Assembly: GCA_947252645.1 (NCBI GenBank)
Contig: CAMXWF010000016.1
Span: 1 to 64,000 of the forward strand
Direction of reading: 5' to 3'
Length of the DNA: 64,000 bases
Source of the DNA: an uncultured Bacteroidia bacterium
Lineage (GTDB): Bacteria; Bacteroidota; Bacteroidia; Bacteroidales; CAJPTX01
Positions within the stretch are counted from its first letter, which is position 1; each line of letters starts with the position of its first letter. A program made the position numbers and the translations under genes. Below the pieces are notes generated by a model, which worked only from the letters and a program-made list of their open reading frames with translations, searched no databases and was not told the origin of the DNA. This document shows, piece after piece, positions 8,430 to 17,166 of this stretch.

Positions 8430-8447
8430 ACCCCGCTCCTCTCTTCT

Positions 8448-8675
8448 TTATGCCACCTTCATTCGCCAGACCTCGATGACGCTGTCTGGGCAGACGGTTG
8501 CGCAGTTCTTACATCCTATGCAATCGTCGGGGTGCACCATCTCGGAGTAGTGATAGCCTCGGCCATTCACCTCCTCCGCTAGCTTTAGCACCTTCTGTGG
8601 ACAGGCCACCACGCACAGGTTGCAGCCCTTACAGCGCTCCCTGTTTACCTCTACGGTCCCAATTACTTTTGCCAT
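8448..8675 (-). CDS. 4Fe-4S ferredoxin subunit of the 2-oxoacid oxidoreductase
   Basis: A 75-residue protein with two CxxCxxCxxxC clusters: CKGCNLCVVACP and CIGCKNCATVCP, each able to hold a [4Fe-4S] centre. It passes electrons from the oxidoreductase to external ferredoxin. The start at 8675 (MAKVIGTVEVNRERC) matches the family. A longer start at 8732 would add 19 residues and overlap the aminotransferase gene; it has a fair GAAGG upstream, so it cannot be excluded. The gene lies 19 bp after the aminotransferase and 18 bp before vorB. Confidence 0.9.
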   Translation of the reverse strand: MAKVIGTVEVNRERCKGCNLCVVACPQKVLKLAEEVNGRGYHYSEMVHPDDCIGCKNCATVCPDSVIEVWRMKVA

Positions 8676-8694
8676 AGCAGTAGTTGTTAGAGAC

Positions 8695-10023
8695 TTATTG
8701 TCTATTGCTTGCCGTTGTGGGGTGATCGGCATGAAAAGCCTTCATTCGGCGGGCCAACTCGTCGTATTGCGCGGGGTGCACGTGCGACACGCAGGTCCGC
8801 AGGCCGCTGCCTTGTTGGCTTCCCATCGACTCCAGCGCGATGGCGCTCACCCCGTAGCAGAGCAGCTCCTCTAGGAGCACCCCGCCGGCCAGGCCGGGGT
8901 AGCACAGCGTGAAGTAAAAGCCATCGGCCAGGGGGCGCGCCCCGTCGTGCGAATAGACGAGCTGAAAGCCGTTGCCGAGGAATATCTCCTTGAGCCTTTT
9001 GGCCCTGTCGCCGTAGGCCCGCAGGTCGGCCACAAAGTTGTAGGTGCCCGCATTGGCCGCCTGGAGCAGGGCGGTGAAGCCATGCTGCACGGAGCTGGCC
9101 ACGCCCGATGAGAGGCCGTAGAGCGCCCCGTAGAGCAGGGCCTTGCCCAGCTGGACGTTGGGGAAATAGTTGCCGAGATTGTCGTAGCGCCGCTCGAAGA
9201 GCGCGGGGCCCACGGCCAGGGCCCCGATGCGTTGCCCGGCGTAGCTAAAGATCTTCGACCCGGAGAGCAATAGGCACCAGCTATCGCAGTAGCGGGCCAC
9301 GGTGGGCTGGTAGGGCGGCTGCCCTGGGTGCGACATGTCCTCTCGGAAATCCATCCCCAGGTAGGCCAAGTCTTCCAGCACGGGCACATCGAACTCCCGG
9401 GAGAGTCCGCCTATGATGGCCAACTCCTCCTCCGTGAAGCAGGACCACGAGGGGTTGTTGGGGTTGGAATAGACCATGCAGCTGGTGTGGCCCTTTTCGA
9501 GCACGGCCCGGATGGGCTGCGCGAGGGATGCCCCGCGGTAATCGTAGAAGTCGAAGGTGTCGTAGTCGAAGCCCAGCATTTTGACCTGTGACTTCTGGAC
9601 AGGGAATCCAGGGTCGATAAATAGCACGCGTTGGCGGTCTTTCTGGCAGCGATTGAGTACCATGAATGCCGCAAAGGCCCCCTGCATGGAGCCCGCGGTG
9701 GGGAAGCAGGCCTGGGCGTCCACCTCCACGCCGATGAAGTTTTTGACGAATTGGCGCACGGCCTCCTTGAGCTCGGGATAGCCGCCCACCGGCGGGTAGG
9801 CCTGCGCACAGCCCTCGGCCAGGGCCTTCTGCTCGGCCTCCACGCCGATGCGGCTTGGCACTAGGCCAGGGACTCCCATCTCCATATGCACGAGGGATAC
9901 CCCGCTAGCCCGCTCTACCCGCTGCGCAAGCTGCGCAAGCTCGCGTATGGTGGCCTTCGCGAGATCGTGCAAGCCCAACTCGGCCTTTTCCCTCGCCACT
10001 ATCTCTGCCCGTACTACCTGCAT
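8695..10023 (-). CDS. PLP-dependent class I/II aminotransferase
   Basis: A 442-residue fold-type I aminotransferase. The ATG at 10023 is chosen because the promoter motif lies inside the longer possible frame. Visible signatures: YPPVGGYPELKEAVRQF (substrate loop), SNPNNPSW (Asn contacting the cofactor), LEDLAYLGMDF (Asp/Tyr), SGSKIFSYAGQRIG with the Schiff-base Lys, and the C-terminal LRTCVSHVH Arg that binds the substrate carboxylate. As first gene of the 2-oxoacid oxidoreductase operon it probably turns amino acids into the 2-oxoacids the complex consumes. The precise amino acid is not visible; branched-chain, aromatic or aspartate-type substrates are all possible. Confidence 0.9.
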   Translation of the reverse strand: MQVVRAEIVAREKAELGLHDLAKATIRELAQLAQRVERASGVSLVHMEMGVPGLVPSRIGVEAEQKALAEGCAQAYPPVGGYPELKEAVRQFVKNFIGVEVDAQACFPTAGSMQGAFAAFMVLNRCQKDRQRVLFIDPGFPVQKSQVKMLGFDYDTFDFYDYRGASLAQPIRAVLEKGHTSCMVYSNPNNPSWSCFTEEELAIIGGLSREFDVPVLEDLAYLGMDFREDMSHPGQPPYQPTVARYCDSWCLLLSGSKIFSYAGQRIGALAVGPALFERRYDNLGNYFPNVQLGKALLYGALYGLSSGVASSVQHGFTALLQAANAGTYNFVADLRAYGDRAKRLKEIFLGNGFQLVYSHDGARPLADGFYFTLCYPGLAGGVLLEELLCYGVSAIALESMGSQQGSGLRTCVSHVHPAQYDELARRMKAFHADHPTTASNRQ

Positions 10024-10071
10024 GCCGTGCCTGTTCCCTTCACCTTGGGGATATCCCCTCTTTACCTGTAG

Positions 10072-10079
10072 CAAAGTTA
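10072..10079 (-). promoter_or_regulatory. -7 promoter motif of the aminotransferase-vor operon
   Basis: The minus strand reads TAACTTTG, matching TAnnTTTG, about 50 bp upstream of the ATG at 10023. Confidence 0.55.
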
Positions 10080-10247
10080 TACTTTTCGCCCAATTGCGCA
10101 AGACCTCTTTCGGGCAAAAAGGTTATGCAATATGATTCTAGATTGTAATTCTCGGTGCATTGGATTGTATGTCAGAGGAATAGGGCCATCTTTTTTGGGG
10201 GCAAGGGGCGCAGAGGGCTTGCCAATCCGTAGTGGGACTAAACTATC

Positions 10248-10271
10248 TGCCCCACGCCGTAGGCGGGGCAG
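10248..10271 (-). terminator. Hairpin after tilS
   Basis: tgcccc-acgcc / gta / ggcg-gggca forms a stem with one bulged base, two bases past the tilS stop. The following bases are not a clear U-run, so terminator function is tentative. Confidence 0.45.
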
Positions 10272-10273
10272 AA

Positions 10274-11683
10274 CTATTCGTTTATCGGCGCGCATTGGAT
10301 GGCGACGGCCATCGTGGAGTCGAGCCGTAGGGCGTGGTCGGCCTCCTGGCGATAGCCCACCACCCAAACGGGCAGCGCGCCGCAGACCACTACAGGCCAC
10401 CCCGTGCGCCTATCGGCGCGGAGCTTCCCATCGGTCAAGATATCGCTCACCAGCTTGAGGCCATGCATGCCCAGGGGGCGCAACCGATCGCCCGCGTGCC
10501 AACGGCGGATTGCCAGCGGCTCCTGACAGCTATCGGCATCGAGGAGTACGCACCAGCGCCCCCTACTCGCCCAGCGCTTGAGGGCCACTGCATCGGCAAA
10601 CGGTGGGCAAGCCTCTGTGTGGGCGGTGAAGCGCAGGCCGTGCGCCTCCGCGCACCCCGGCACGGGGAGGGGGACCTGGTCAGGCCTTGGGACCTCGGGG
10701 GGCACTAGGGAGAGCCCTTCCTGGGTGAAGCAAGCCGTAGCGCGGGGCCCCTCTACCCGCCGCCCCACCCGGGGGTGCTCCATGCCGTGGATAAGGGCTG
10801 CGCCCACGGAAGCGGGAAAGCCAAGACTAGCAAGACGTTGGCGCAGCCACACGCGGTAGAGGGGCAAACGGTCATCGGCCACGGTGTAGGGCCATGGGCC
10901 CTCGGTGCCGAGCAGCGGCCTATCCCACTGGCCGAACTGCGCCCTGGCCATGTGGTCAACAATGTCGAGCAGGTCCATGAGGTGTTCGCTGGCCAGCGCC
11001 ATATGCTTCACGGCCTGCGGATTGATCTGCTGAAGTGGGGGCAACACCTGGTGGCGCACGAGGTTTCGGCGGATGGCTACGTCGCCGTTTGTGGCATCTT
11101 CCACCCAGTGCAGCCCCTGGGCCCTGGCCCAAGCCTCCACATCGTGGCGTGTCAGGCATAGCAGGGGGCGCACCATACGCCCGCGCGCTCTCGGCATGCC
11201 GCGCATGCCCAAGGGGCCCGCGCCGCGGGCCAGGTTCAAGAGCATGGTCTCGGCTTGGTCGGTGGCCTGGTGCGCCACGGCCAGGTGGGTAAAGCCGTGT
11301 GCGTCCAATAGCTGCTCAAACCACGCATAGCGGAGTGCCCGGGCGCCCTCCTCCAGCGAGAGGCCGTGTTCGTGGCAGTAGTGCCTGGTGTCCCATTCCT
11401 GGAGGAAGAGCGGCAGACGATCCGCGTGGGCCAGCTGCTGGACAAAGGCCGCATCCCGATCGGAGGCAGGGCCCCGGAGGTGGAAGTTGCAGTGGGCTAT
11501 GGCCAAAGGCCAATGCCCCATTCGGCGCAGCATTTCCAGCAGCACCACGGAGTCCACGCCGCCGCTTACGGCCACCAGGATGCGTGCGGTAGCGGGCAAC
11601 AGGCGGTGTCGGTGGATATAGGCTTCCACCTGGTGTAGTGCGGCATCGCCGCAAGCCGTGCGGCTCCCCTGCTCAACGGCCAC
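10274..11683 (-). CDS. tilS: tRNA(Ile)-lysidine synthase TilS
   Basis: A 469-residue enzyme that uses ATP and lysine to convert the wobble cytidine of the CAU-anticodon tRNA-Ile to lysidine, so that it reads AUA instead of AUG. The N-terminal PP-loop ATP-pyrophosphatase motif is AVSGGVDSVVLL (about 38-49), followed by the IAHCNFHLRGPASDRDAAFV segment characteristic of TilS, and a later AVAHQATDQAETMLLNLARG motif. The C-terminal third fits the TilS substrate-binding region. The frame has only GTG starts near the expected position; the outermost (11683) is used, and a GTG at 11629 is an alternative. The gene lies 60 bp after the YitT-family gene. Confidence 0.9.
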   Translation of the reverse strand: MAVEQGSRTACGDAALHQVEAYIHRHRLLPATARILVAVSGGVDSVVLLEMLRRMGHWPLAIAHCNFHLRGPASDRDAAFVQQLAHADRLPLFLQEWDTRHYCHEHGLSLEEGARALRYAWFEQLLDAHGFTHLAVAHQATDQAETMLLNLARGAGPLGMRGMPRARGRMVRPLLCLTRHDVEAWARAQGLHWVEDATNGDVAIRRNLVRHQVLPPLQQINPQAVKHMALASEHLMDLLDIVDHMARAQFGQWDRPLLGTEGPWPYTVADDRLPLYRVWLRQRLASLGFPASVGAALIHGMEHPRVGRRVEGPRATACFTQEGLSLVPPEVPRPDQVPLPVPGCAEAHGLRFTAHTEACPPFADAVALKRWASRGRWCVLLDADSCQEPLAIRRWHAGDRLRPLGMHGLKLVSDILTDGKLRADRRTGWPVVVCGALPVWVVGYRQEADHALRLDSTMAVAIQCAPINE

Positions 11684-11742
11684 AATGCGAGGCGCCCAGG
11701 CTCCCGGGCGATCGCCAGGAGGCCCGAGGGCGCGTTGCCGAA

Positions 11743-12666
11743 TTAGGGGCGGATGACGTCGAAGCCCCGGCCATAGACCCCCTGCACGTTGGCCATCGAC
11801 ATGAAGGCCTCAGGGTCTTCTTGCTTGACGATCCGGCTGAGTGCTGAGACCTGGGTTTTACGCAAGAGGACTAGGAGGAAGGCACCTTCCTGCTTGCTAA
11901 ACCATCCGGTGCCGTGCACCAAGGTGACCCCTCGCCCGAGTTCCTGGGTGATCCGGTCGGCAATGGGCTCATAGTGCCTGGTAAAGATGAAGACCTGTAG
12001 CGACTGCTTGAGGCCCGAGAGATAGACATCGATGACGTATGCCGTGGCAACCATGAGGATGTAACCATACATGACCGTACGTAGGCGGTCTAGCCACGAG
12101 AGGTCGGTGAGTACAAAAAAGCCCGCCGTGATGATGAATACATCTGTACAGAGGACGACCCGCCCGGGGCTGACATTGCGGTACTTAGTGACAATGATAG
12201 CCACGATATCCGTGCCGCCCGTGCTTCCGCCGCGGCTAAGGGCGATGGCGATCCCTAGGCCCGACATCACGCCGCCGATGATGGCCGAGAGCAGCTTATC
12301 GTCGGGCAATATGCTCACGGTGATGAAGCGCTGCTCGATGGCCAGCATAATGGAGGCCAACACCACGCCGTAGATCGTTTTGAAGCCGAAGCTGGCGCCG
12401 ACCGTCTTAATTGCAATGAATATCAAAATTGCATTGACCGCCAAGAAGGTCACCCCCACGGGGATACCCGTGACGAAGTAAACCAGCGTGCCAATGCCCG
12501 AGGCACCTCCGCCCGAAATCCCCTCGGGGATCAGAAAGCAGGTCCATCCCAGGGTGTAGACGAGCAGCCCCACGGTGATCACCAGCAGGTCCCTGGTGGT
12601 AGACCACGTCTTGCTCTTCCAGAAGCTCGGGGCGGTGCTCCCCGAGGTTGAATGTGGCTTTTCCAT
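11743..12666 (-). CDS. YitT family membrane protein (DUF161/DUF2179)
   Basis: A 307-residue integral membrane protein. Five or six hydrophobic helices span about residues 25-200, including GGGASGIGTLVYFVTGIPVG and LSRGGSTGGTDIVAIIV, the glycine-rich conserved parts of the YitT family. A soluble C-terminal domain of about 80 residues (LQVFIFTRHYEPIADRITQELGRGVTLV...) is the DUF2179 ligand-binding-like domain. Biochemical function of the family is unclear. The ATG at 12666 is preferred because AAGGAG lies upstream and the longer start would overlap leuS. It is 28 bp from leuS and likely co-transcribed with it. Confidence 0.85.
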   Translation of the reverse strand: MEKPHSTSGSTAPSFWKSKTWSTTRDLLVITVGLLVYTLGWTCFLIPEGISGGGASGIGTLVYFVTGIPVGVTFLAVNAILIFIAIKTVGASFGFKTIYGVVLASIMLAIEQRFITVSILPDDKLLSAIIGGVMSGLGIAIALSRGGSTGGTDIVAIIVTKYRNVSPGRVVLCTDVFIITAGFFVLTDLSWLDRLRTVMYGYILMVATAYVIDVYLSGLKQSLQVFIFTRHYEPIADRITQELGRGVTLVHGTGWFSKQEGAFLLVLLRKTQVSALSRIVKQEDPEAFMSMANVQGVYGRGFDVIRP

Positions 12667-12694
12667 CTTCGTACGCAACTCCTTAGCGCTGCTT

Positions 12695-15475
12695 TTAACA
12701 GACAATGTTGACGATTCTCCCTTTGACAACAATAACCTTCTTGATGGGCTTCCCGGCGAGGTAATCCTTGACCTGTTGGTGTTCCCTGACGGCCAGCGCT
12801 ATGGCCTCCACCGAGGCCTGGGCGGGGAACTGCAGGCTGAAGCGCCGCTTGCCGTTGAACGATATGGGGTACTCCACCTCTTGGGGGTGCAGGTAGTGGG
12901 GGTCGGCCTTGGGCCATGGGGCGTTCACCACGGAGTAGCTGTGGCCCATGCGCATCCAGAGTTCCTCGGCCATGTGCGGGGCGAACGGGCACAAGATGCG
13001 CACCAGCTGCCCTAGCACGGTCTTGTTGGTGCACCCCACCCGCTGGAGTTCATTGGCGCAGATCATCATTTTGGAGACGCAGGTATTGAAGCTCAGCCGC
13101 TCGATATCTGCGCTCACCCCGTCGATAGCCTGGTTGATGGCGGCGAGGGCCTCTTGGCTGGCAGGGGCATCGTCGAGGGGGGCCGCCAGGCAGAGTCGCC
13201 ACACCTTGCGCAGGAATTTATGCACTCCGCCGATGCTCTGCGTGTCCCAGGGCTTGGACATCTCCAGGGGGCCAAGGAACATCTCGTAGAGGCGCAGGGT
13301 GTCGGCGCCATACTGCTCAACGATGGTGTCGGGGTTGACCACGTTGAACATGGACTTGCTCATCTTCTCCACAGCCCAGCCGCAGCGGTACTGACCGTTC
13401 TCGAGTTCGAATTGGGCGTCCTTGTACTCGGGGAGCGCGGCGCGCAGGGCCTCAACGTCGAGGATATCGTTGTGGACGTAGCGGATGTCAACGTGGATGG
13501 GGGTGGTGTCGTAGCGGTCGAGCTGCGTGACCGGCACATAGCGGCGAGTGCCCTTGACCCGATAGACGAAGCTCGAGCGCCCCTGGATCATGCCCTGGTT
13601 GACGAGCTTTTTGAAGGGTTCCTCGACGGGCACATAGCCGAGGTCGAAGAGGAACTTGGTCCAGAAGCGCGAATAGATCAGGTGGCCGGTGGCGTGCTCG
13701 GTGCCGCCAACGTAGAGGTCAACGTCGTGCCAATAGTTGCCAGCTTCCTTCTCGAGCAACCCTTGGTCGTAGTGTGGCGACATGTAGCGGAAGAAGTAGG
13801 CCGAGGAGCCCGCAAAGCCGGGCATGGTCATGGTTTCTAGTGGGTAGCCCTCTGGGGTGGTCCAGTTTTTGACGCGGGCCAGCGGGGGCTGTCCATCAGG
13901 CGTGGGGCGGTAGTCGTCCACCGGGGGCAGCTCGAGCGGCAGCTGGTTGGCAGGCAAGGGCTGGGGGACTCCATCCTTGTAGTAAATGGGTATGGGTTCG
14001 CCCCAGTAGCGCTGTCGGCTAAAGATGGCATCGCGGATCCGGTAGGAGACCTTGGCATAGCCGATGCCCTTTTTCTCTAGCACTTGGCAGGCCTTGTCGA
14101 TAGCCTCGTTGGTGGGCAGGCCGTCCCAGAGGGGGCTATTGACGGCCAGGCCATCTTTGGCCTCGTAGGCGTTCTCCCAGGTGTCCACGGGGCCCTCGGG
14201 GGCCTCTGGGCCTTGGACGACCTGGACTATGGGCAGGTGGAAGTGGCGGGCAAAGGCAAAGTCTCTGCTATCGTGGGCGGCCACGGCCATGATGGCCCCG
14301 CTGCCATAGCCCATGAGCACATATTCCCCCACCCAGATGGGGATCTTGGCCCCGGTGAGGGGGTGGATGGCGTAGCTGCCGGTGAACTCGCCGCGTACCT
14401 GGTCGACTTCCTTGAGTCGGTCGCGCTCACTGCGGTGGGCCACCGCGTCGAGGTAGCGCTCGATGGCGGGCTGCTGGGCGGGCGCGGTGAGGTCTTTGAC
14501 GCGGGCATGCTCGGGGGCCAGGACGAGGAAGGTGACCCCGTAGAGGGTGTCGGGCCGCGTGGTGAAGACCCACAGCGGCTCACCGCTTCCCTGCGGGCAC
14601 TGGAACTCGACCATGGCGCCCTGGGAGCGCCCGATCCAGTTGCGCTGGATTTCCTTGAGGGAGTCTGACCACTCGAGCCTGTCCAAGCCTTCGAGCAAGC
14701 GCTCGGCGTAGGCGCTCACGCGTAGACACCACTGCGTCATCTGTCGCTGCTCCACAGGGTAGCCCCCACGGACCGAGAGCCCCTCTTTGACCTCATCGTT
14801 AGCCAGGACAGTGCCCAATTCTGGGCACCAATTCACCAACTTCTCGGCCCTGTATGCCAGGCGGTAGCACTCCAGGACGGCATCGCGGGCTGGGGGATCC
14901 ATTTTTTTCCAGTCGTTGGCCGTGAAGTGGAAGCTTGCGCTTCCGTAGGCCGGGGCGTTGGCGGCGCCGTACTGGTCGAAATAGGCCTCTAGGGCAGCGA
15001 TGGGTCGGGCTTTGCGCAGCTGGGTGTCGTAGTAGGCTTCAAACATCTGGAGGAAGGCCCACTGCGTCCAGTGGTAGTAACTTGGTTCGCTGGTGCATAC
15101 CATGCGATTCCAGTCGTAGTCCATGCCTAGTCGGGCCTGCTGGGCGCGGTATCGTGCGATGTTGTTGCGGGTGGTGATGGCTGGGTGCTGGCCCGTCATG
15201 AGGGCGTATTGCTCGGCGGGCAGGCCGAAGGCATCGTAGCCCATAGGGTGGAGGACGTTGTAGCCCTGCATGCGCTTATAGCGGCTGACGATGTCGGTGG
15301 CGATATAGCCCAGTGGGTGGCCAACATGAAGCCCAGCCCCAGAGGGGTAAGGGAACATGTCGAGTACATAGTACTTGGGTTTTCCTGGCTGTTCCTCTAC
15401 CCGATAGATGTCATCATCGTGCCAGCGCTGCTGCCAGCGTGACTCAATCTCCCGAAAATCGTAGTCCTGTTCCAT
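12695..15475 (-). CDS. leuS: Leucyl-tRNA synthetase
   Basis: A 926-residue class I aminoacyl-tRNA synthetase that charges tRNA-Leu. The ATG at 15475 (MEQDYDFREIESRWQQRW) gives the normal N-terminus; about 50 upstream in-frame residues are excluded. Signatures: HVGHPLG (HIGH-type ATP site, near residue 50), the CP1 editing domain with TTRPDTLYGVTFL and the AAHDSRDFAFA motif, and KMSKSMFN (KMSKS loop) near residue 690. The ending KKVIVVKGRIVNIVC is typical of bacterial LeuS. It forms a block with YitT and TilS, though tilS and leuS may also be expressed separately. Confidence 0.96.
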   Translation of the reverse strand: MEQDYDFREIESRWQQRWHDDDIYRVEEQPGKPKYYVLDMFPYPSGAGLHVGHPLGYIATDIVSRYKRMQGYNVLHPMGYDAFGLPAEQYALMTGQHPAITTRNNIARYRAQQARLGMDYDWNRMVCTSEPSYYHWTQWAFLQMFEAYYDTQLRKARPIAALEAYFDQYGAANAPAYGSASFHFTANDWKKMDPPARDAVLECYRLAYRAEKLVNWCPELGTVLANDEVKEGLSVRGGYPVEQRQMTQWCLRVSAYAERLLEGLDRLEWSDSLKEIQRNWIGRSQGAMVEFQCPQGSGEPLWVFTTRPDTLYGVTFLVLAPEHARVKDLTAPAQQPAIERYLDAVAHRSERDRLKEVDQVRGEFTGSYAIHPLTGAKIPIWVGEYVLMGYGSGAIMAVAAHDSRDFAFARHFHLPIVQVVQGPEAPEGPVDTWENAYEAKDGLAVNSPLWDGLPTNEAIDKACQVLEKKGIGYAKVSYRIRDAIFSRQRYWGEPIPIYYKDGVPQPLPANQLPLELPPVDDYRPTPDGQPPLARVKNWTTPEGYPLETMTMPGFAGSSAYFFRYMSPHYDQGLLEKEAGNYWHDVDLYVGGTEHATGHLIYSRFWTKFLFDLGYVPVEEPFKKLVNQGMIQGRSSFVYRVKGTRRYVPVTQLDRYDTTPIHVDIRYVHNDILDVEALRAALPEYKDAQFELENGQYRCGWAVEKMSKSMFNVVNPDTIVEQYGADTLRLYEMFLGPLEMSKPWDTQSIGGVHKFLRKVWRLCLAAPLDDAPASQEALAAINQAIDGVSADIERLSFNTCVSKMMICANELQRVGCTNKTVLGQLVRILCPFAPHMAEELWMRMGHSYSVVNAPWPKADPHYLHPQEVEYPISFNGKRRFSLQFPAQASVEAIALAVREHQQVKDYLAGKPIKKVIVVKGRIVNIVC

Positions 15476-15816
15476 GGTTGCTAGCCCCTTAGCCACGCGC
15501 ATGGGCCCTGGGCGGCGCGAAGTTATGAATATCTTAGTACTAGCGCCGTGGCTACTGCGCTTAGTGCCCGCCGCGCTTAGCGCCTGCTGCGCGTTGGCGG
15601 GCGAGCCCCCTAGCATATGCACGTAAGGCGGTCTTAGGGCAAGGCGTTACCGCTCGACTCGGTCGCTGGGCCATGCGCCCTAGGGGCCAGCCGCGGGGTG
15701 AGGAGCAAGAAGTGCCAGGTTTCTTGCTCCCCTACCCCATGGCTTTATCCTAAGATGCGTGCTCGCATCCCACAACGCCCCCACCCTACTCCCTGCACAG
15801 CAGCAAGATGTGGCTA
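15476..15816. other. Intergenic region upstream of leuS
   Basis: About 340 bp. I see no gene, no convincing promoter of the TAnnTTTG type and no clear terminator in it. Confidence 0.4.
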
Positions 15817-16533
15817 CTAGTCACCATCCTTGGGCAGGTCCACGGTGAGGTTTTTGCCGTCTGTAAAACTGGCCACCAACTGCAGCTGCGCGTAGGATGC
15901 TAGCAATGCGCTATCCTCATTTCGGCACCAGAGCAAGAGACCAAAGGGCGGATATGGCATATCGAGATAAGAATAGACCACCCAGCGCAGCTCTCTAAAG
16001 GTGATGTCGCTCAGGCAGGCGTCGATGTCGCTGGATTGCTGGCGGTGGGTTTTCTGCTCAAGCCAGTCGTTGCGAGAGGAGAGCTGGAAGCATCGACTAA
16101 GGGATACCGGCCTGCTGCCGCCATTCACGCCAAAGACCTCTAAGCGCTCAATGCCCACCAAGCCCACCACGGAGGAGTAGGCAGGTTGGTCTTGGAATTC
16201 GTAAATATCGTGGCCATCATCGCCCCTTAGGTGCGCTTGGGCCTGGAAATCGGCCGAGAGGGTATCGTCGAGCGGGGGGCCCCACTGGAAGACGAGGCTC
16301 CACGCCATGGCGTTCTTGGGGAACTCGGGGTGCTCAAAGCTGATGGATTCCCGGTATTTTACGTACTCAGCCTTCAAGCCAGTTGGGCGGCTGTAGAGGT
16401 TTGCGTAATAGGTTCGATATATCGATCCACCTATGAGTGGGATTTCCTCACGGTTACAAGCCACAGTGCCGAGTACCGGGAGGAGTGCGGAAAAGAGTAG
16501 CAGCCATCGAGAGACAGAAAATGGGTGGCGCAT
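15817..16533 (-). CDS. Putative lipoprotein of unknown function
   Basis: A 238-residue protein with an N-terminal signal (RHPFSVSRWLLLFSALLPVLGTVAC, residues 2-26) whose Cys at about 26 could be lipidated, though the lipobox (TVAC) is weak. The mature protein opens NREEIPLIGGSIYRTYYANLYSR and contains several aromatic and Cys residues; I recognise no domain. The region just upstream holds the remains of a second short lipoprotein-like gene in the same orientation, so the two may have formed a pair. The ATG at 16533 has AGGAGGG upstream. Confidence 0.6.
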   Translation of the reverse strand: MRHPFSVSRWLLLFSALLPVLGTVACNREEIPLIGGSIYRTYYANLYSRPTGLKAEYVKYRESISFEHPEFPKNAMAWSLVFQWGPPLDDTLSADFQAQAHLRGDDGHDIYEFQDQPAYSSVVGLVGIERLEVFGVNGGSRPVSLSRCFQLSSRNDWLEQKTHRQQSSDIDACLSDITFRELRWVVYSYLDMPYPPFGLLLWCRNEDSALLASYAQLQLVASFTDGKNLTVDLPKDGD

Positions 16534-16550
16534 GATTTTCCCTCCTAATA

Positions 16551-16829
16551 TTATTGGCGCAGCAGGTTCTGCAGCAGATACTGGTAATAATAGGGTATAT
16601 TCCCATCAAAGGAATCGCGGACAATTGGGCTATTGCTATCGAAGACGTCGGCCAGGAAGTAGCCGTTGAAGAGGCCGGACCACCGTAGGGTAGCAGCCTA
16701 CCGACGCAAGCTGTCGCCCGTTGCCCGTTTTGCTGTGGTTGGACTCACCTCTCTTCGCCTACACCCAAGGCCACAGGCCAGGGGCAGCAAAAGGAGGATG
16801 AGCAGAACGCAGGACTTTAGATGTTGCAA
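16551..16829 (-). pseudogene. Decayed short lipoprotein gene with an in-frame TAG
   Basis: A single minus-strand frame reads, from a TTG at 16829, a lipoprotein-like signal (QHLKSCVLLILLLLPLAC, then GLGCRREV), a linker, a TAG at 16698-16700, and then in the same frame TLRWSGLFNGYFLADVF and about 30 further residues ending ...YLLQNLLRQ at a TAA (16551-16553). There is no ATG start. Without the TAG it would give about 92 residues. The continuous frame on both sides suggests a recently inactivated gene. Alternatives are chance or two unrelated fragments. Confidence 0.5.
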
Positions 16830-17084
16830 GATTTCAAGGTGTTTGATATCCTGCTTGCAGGTTACAAAATTCCCGGGACAAACAAAATATCGCCCTTTCG
16901 CCTACGCGCTGGGCAGCGAGCATGCGCATTCGCCTGGATTTAGGTAAAGCGTCCCCCGAGGAATCCAGAGCCATGGGGTGCAGATGCGGGCTAGGGACGC
17001 GGGGAGGGCATGCTTTCAGCATCCTCGACTGGGTTGCACAGCGCGATGAGCTTTGGTTCCCTCTACTACGCACCAATGTAGCAT

Positions 17085-17126
17085 GGCGGGCGCAGGGGGT
17101 GCGTGATGCAACCCCCTGCGCCCGCC
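17085..17126 (-). terminator. Strong inverted repeat downstream of folD
   Basis: Perfect 16-bp arms at 17085-17100 and 17111-17126 enclose a 10-base loop, 41 bp past the folD stop. The stem is very G+C-rich. No clear U-tract follows, so it may be a terminator or a 3'-end stabiliser. The rest of 16830-17084 shows no gene. Confidence 0.6.
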
Positions 17127-17166
17127 ACACGGACTACTGCGGGACTGAAGGCAGCCCCTGGCGCCG

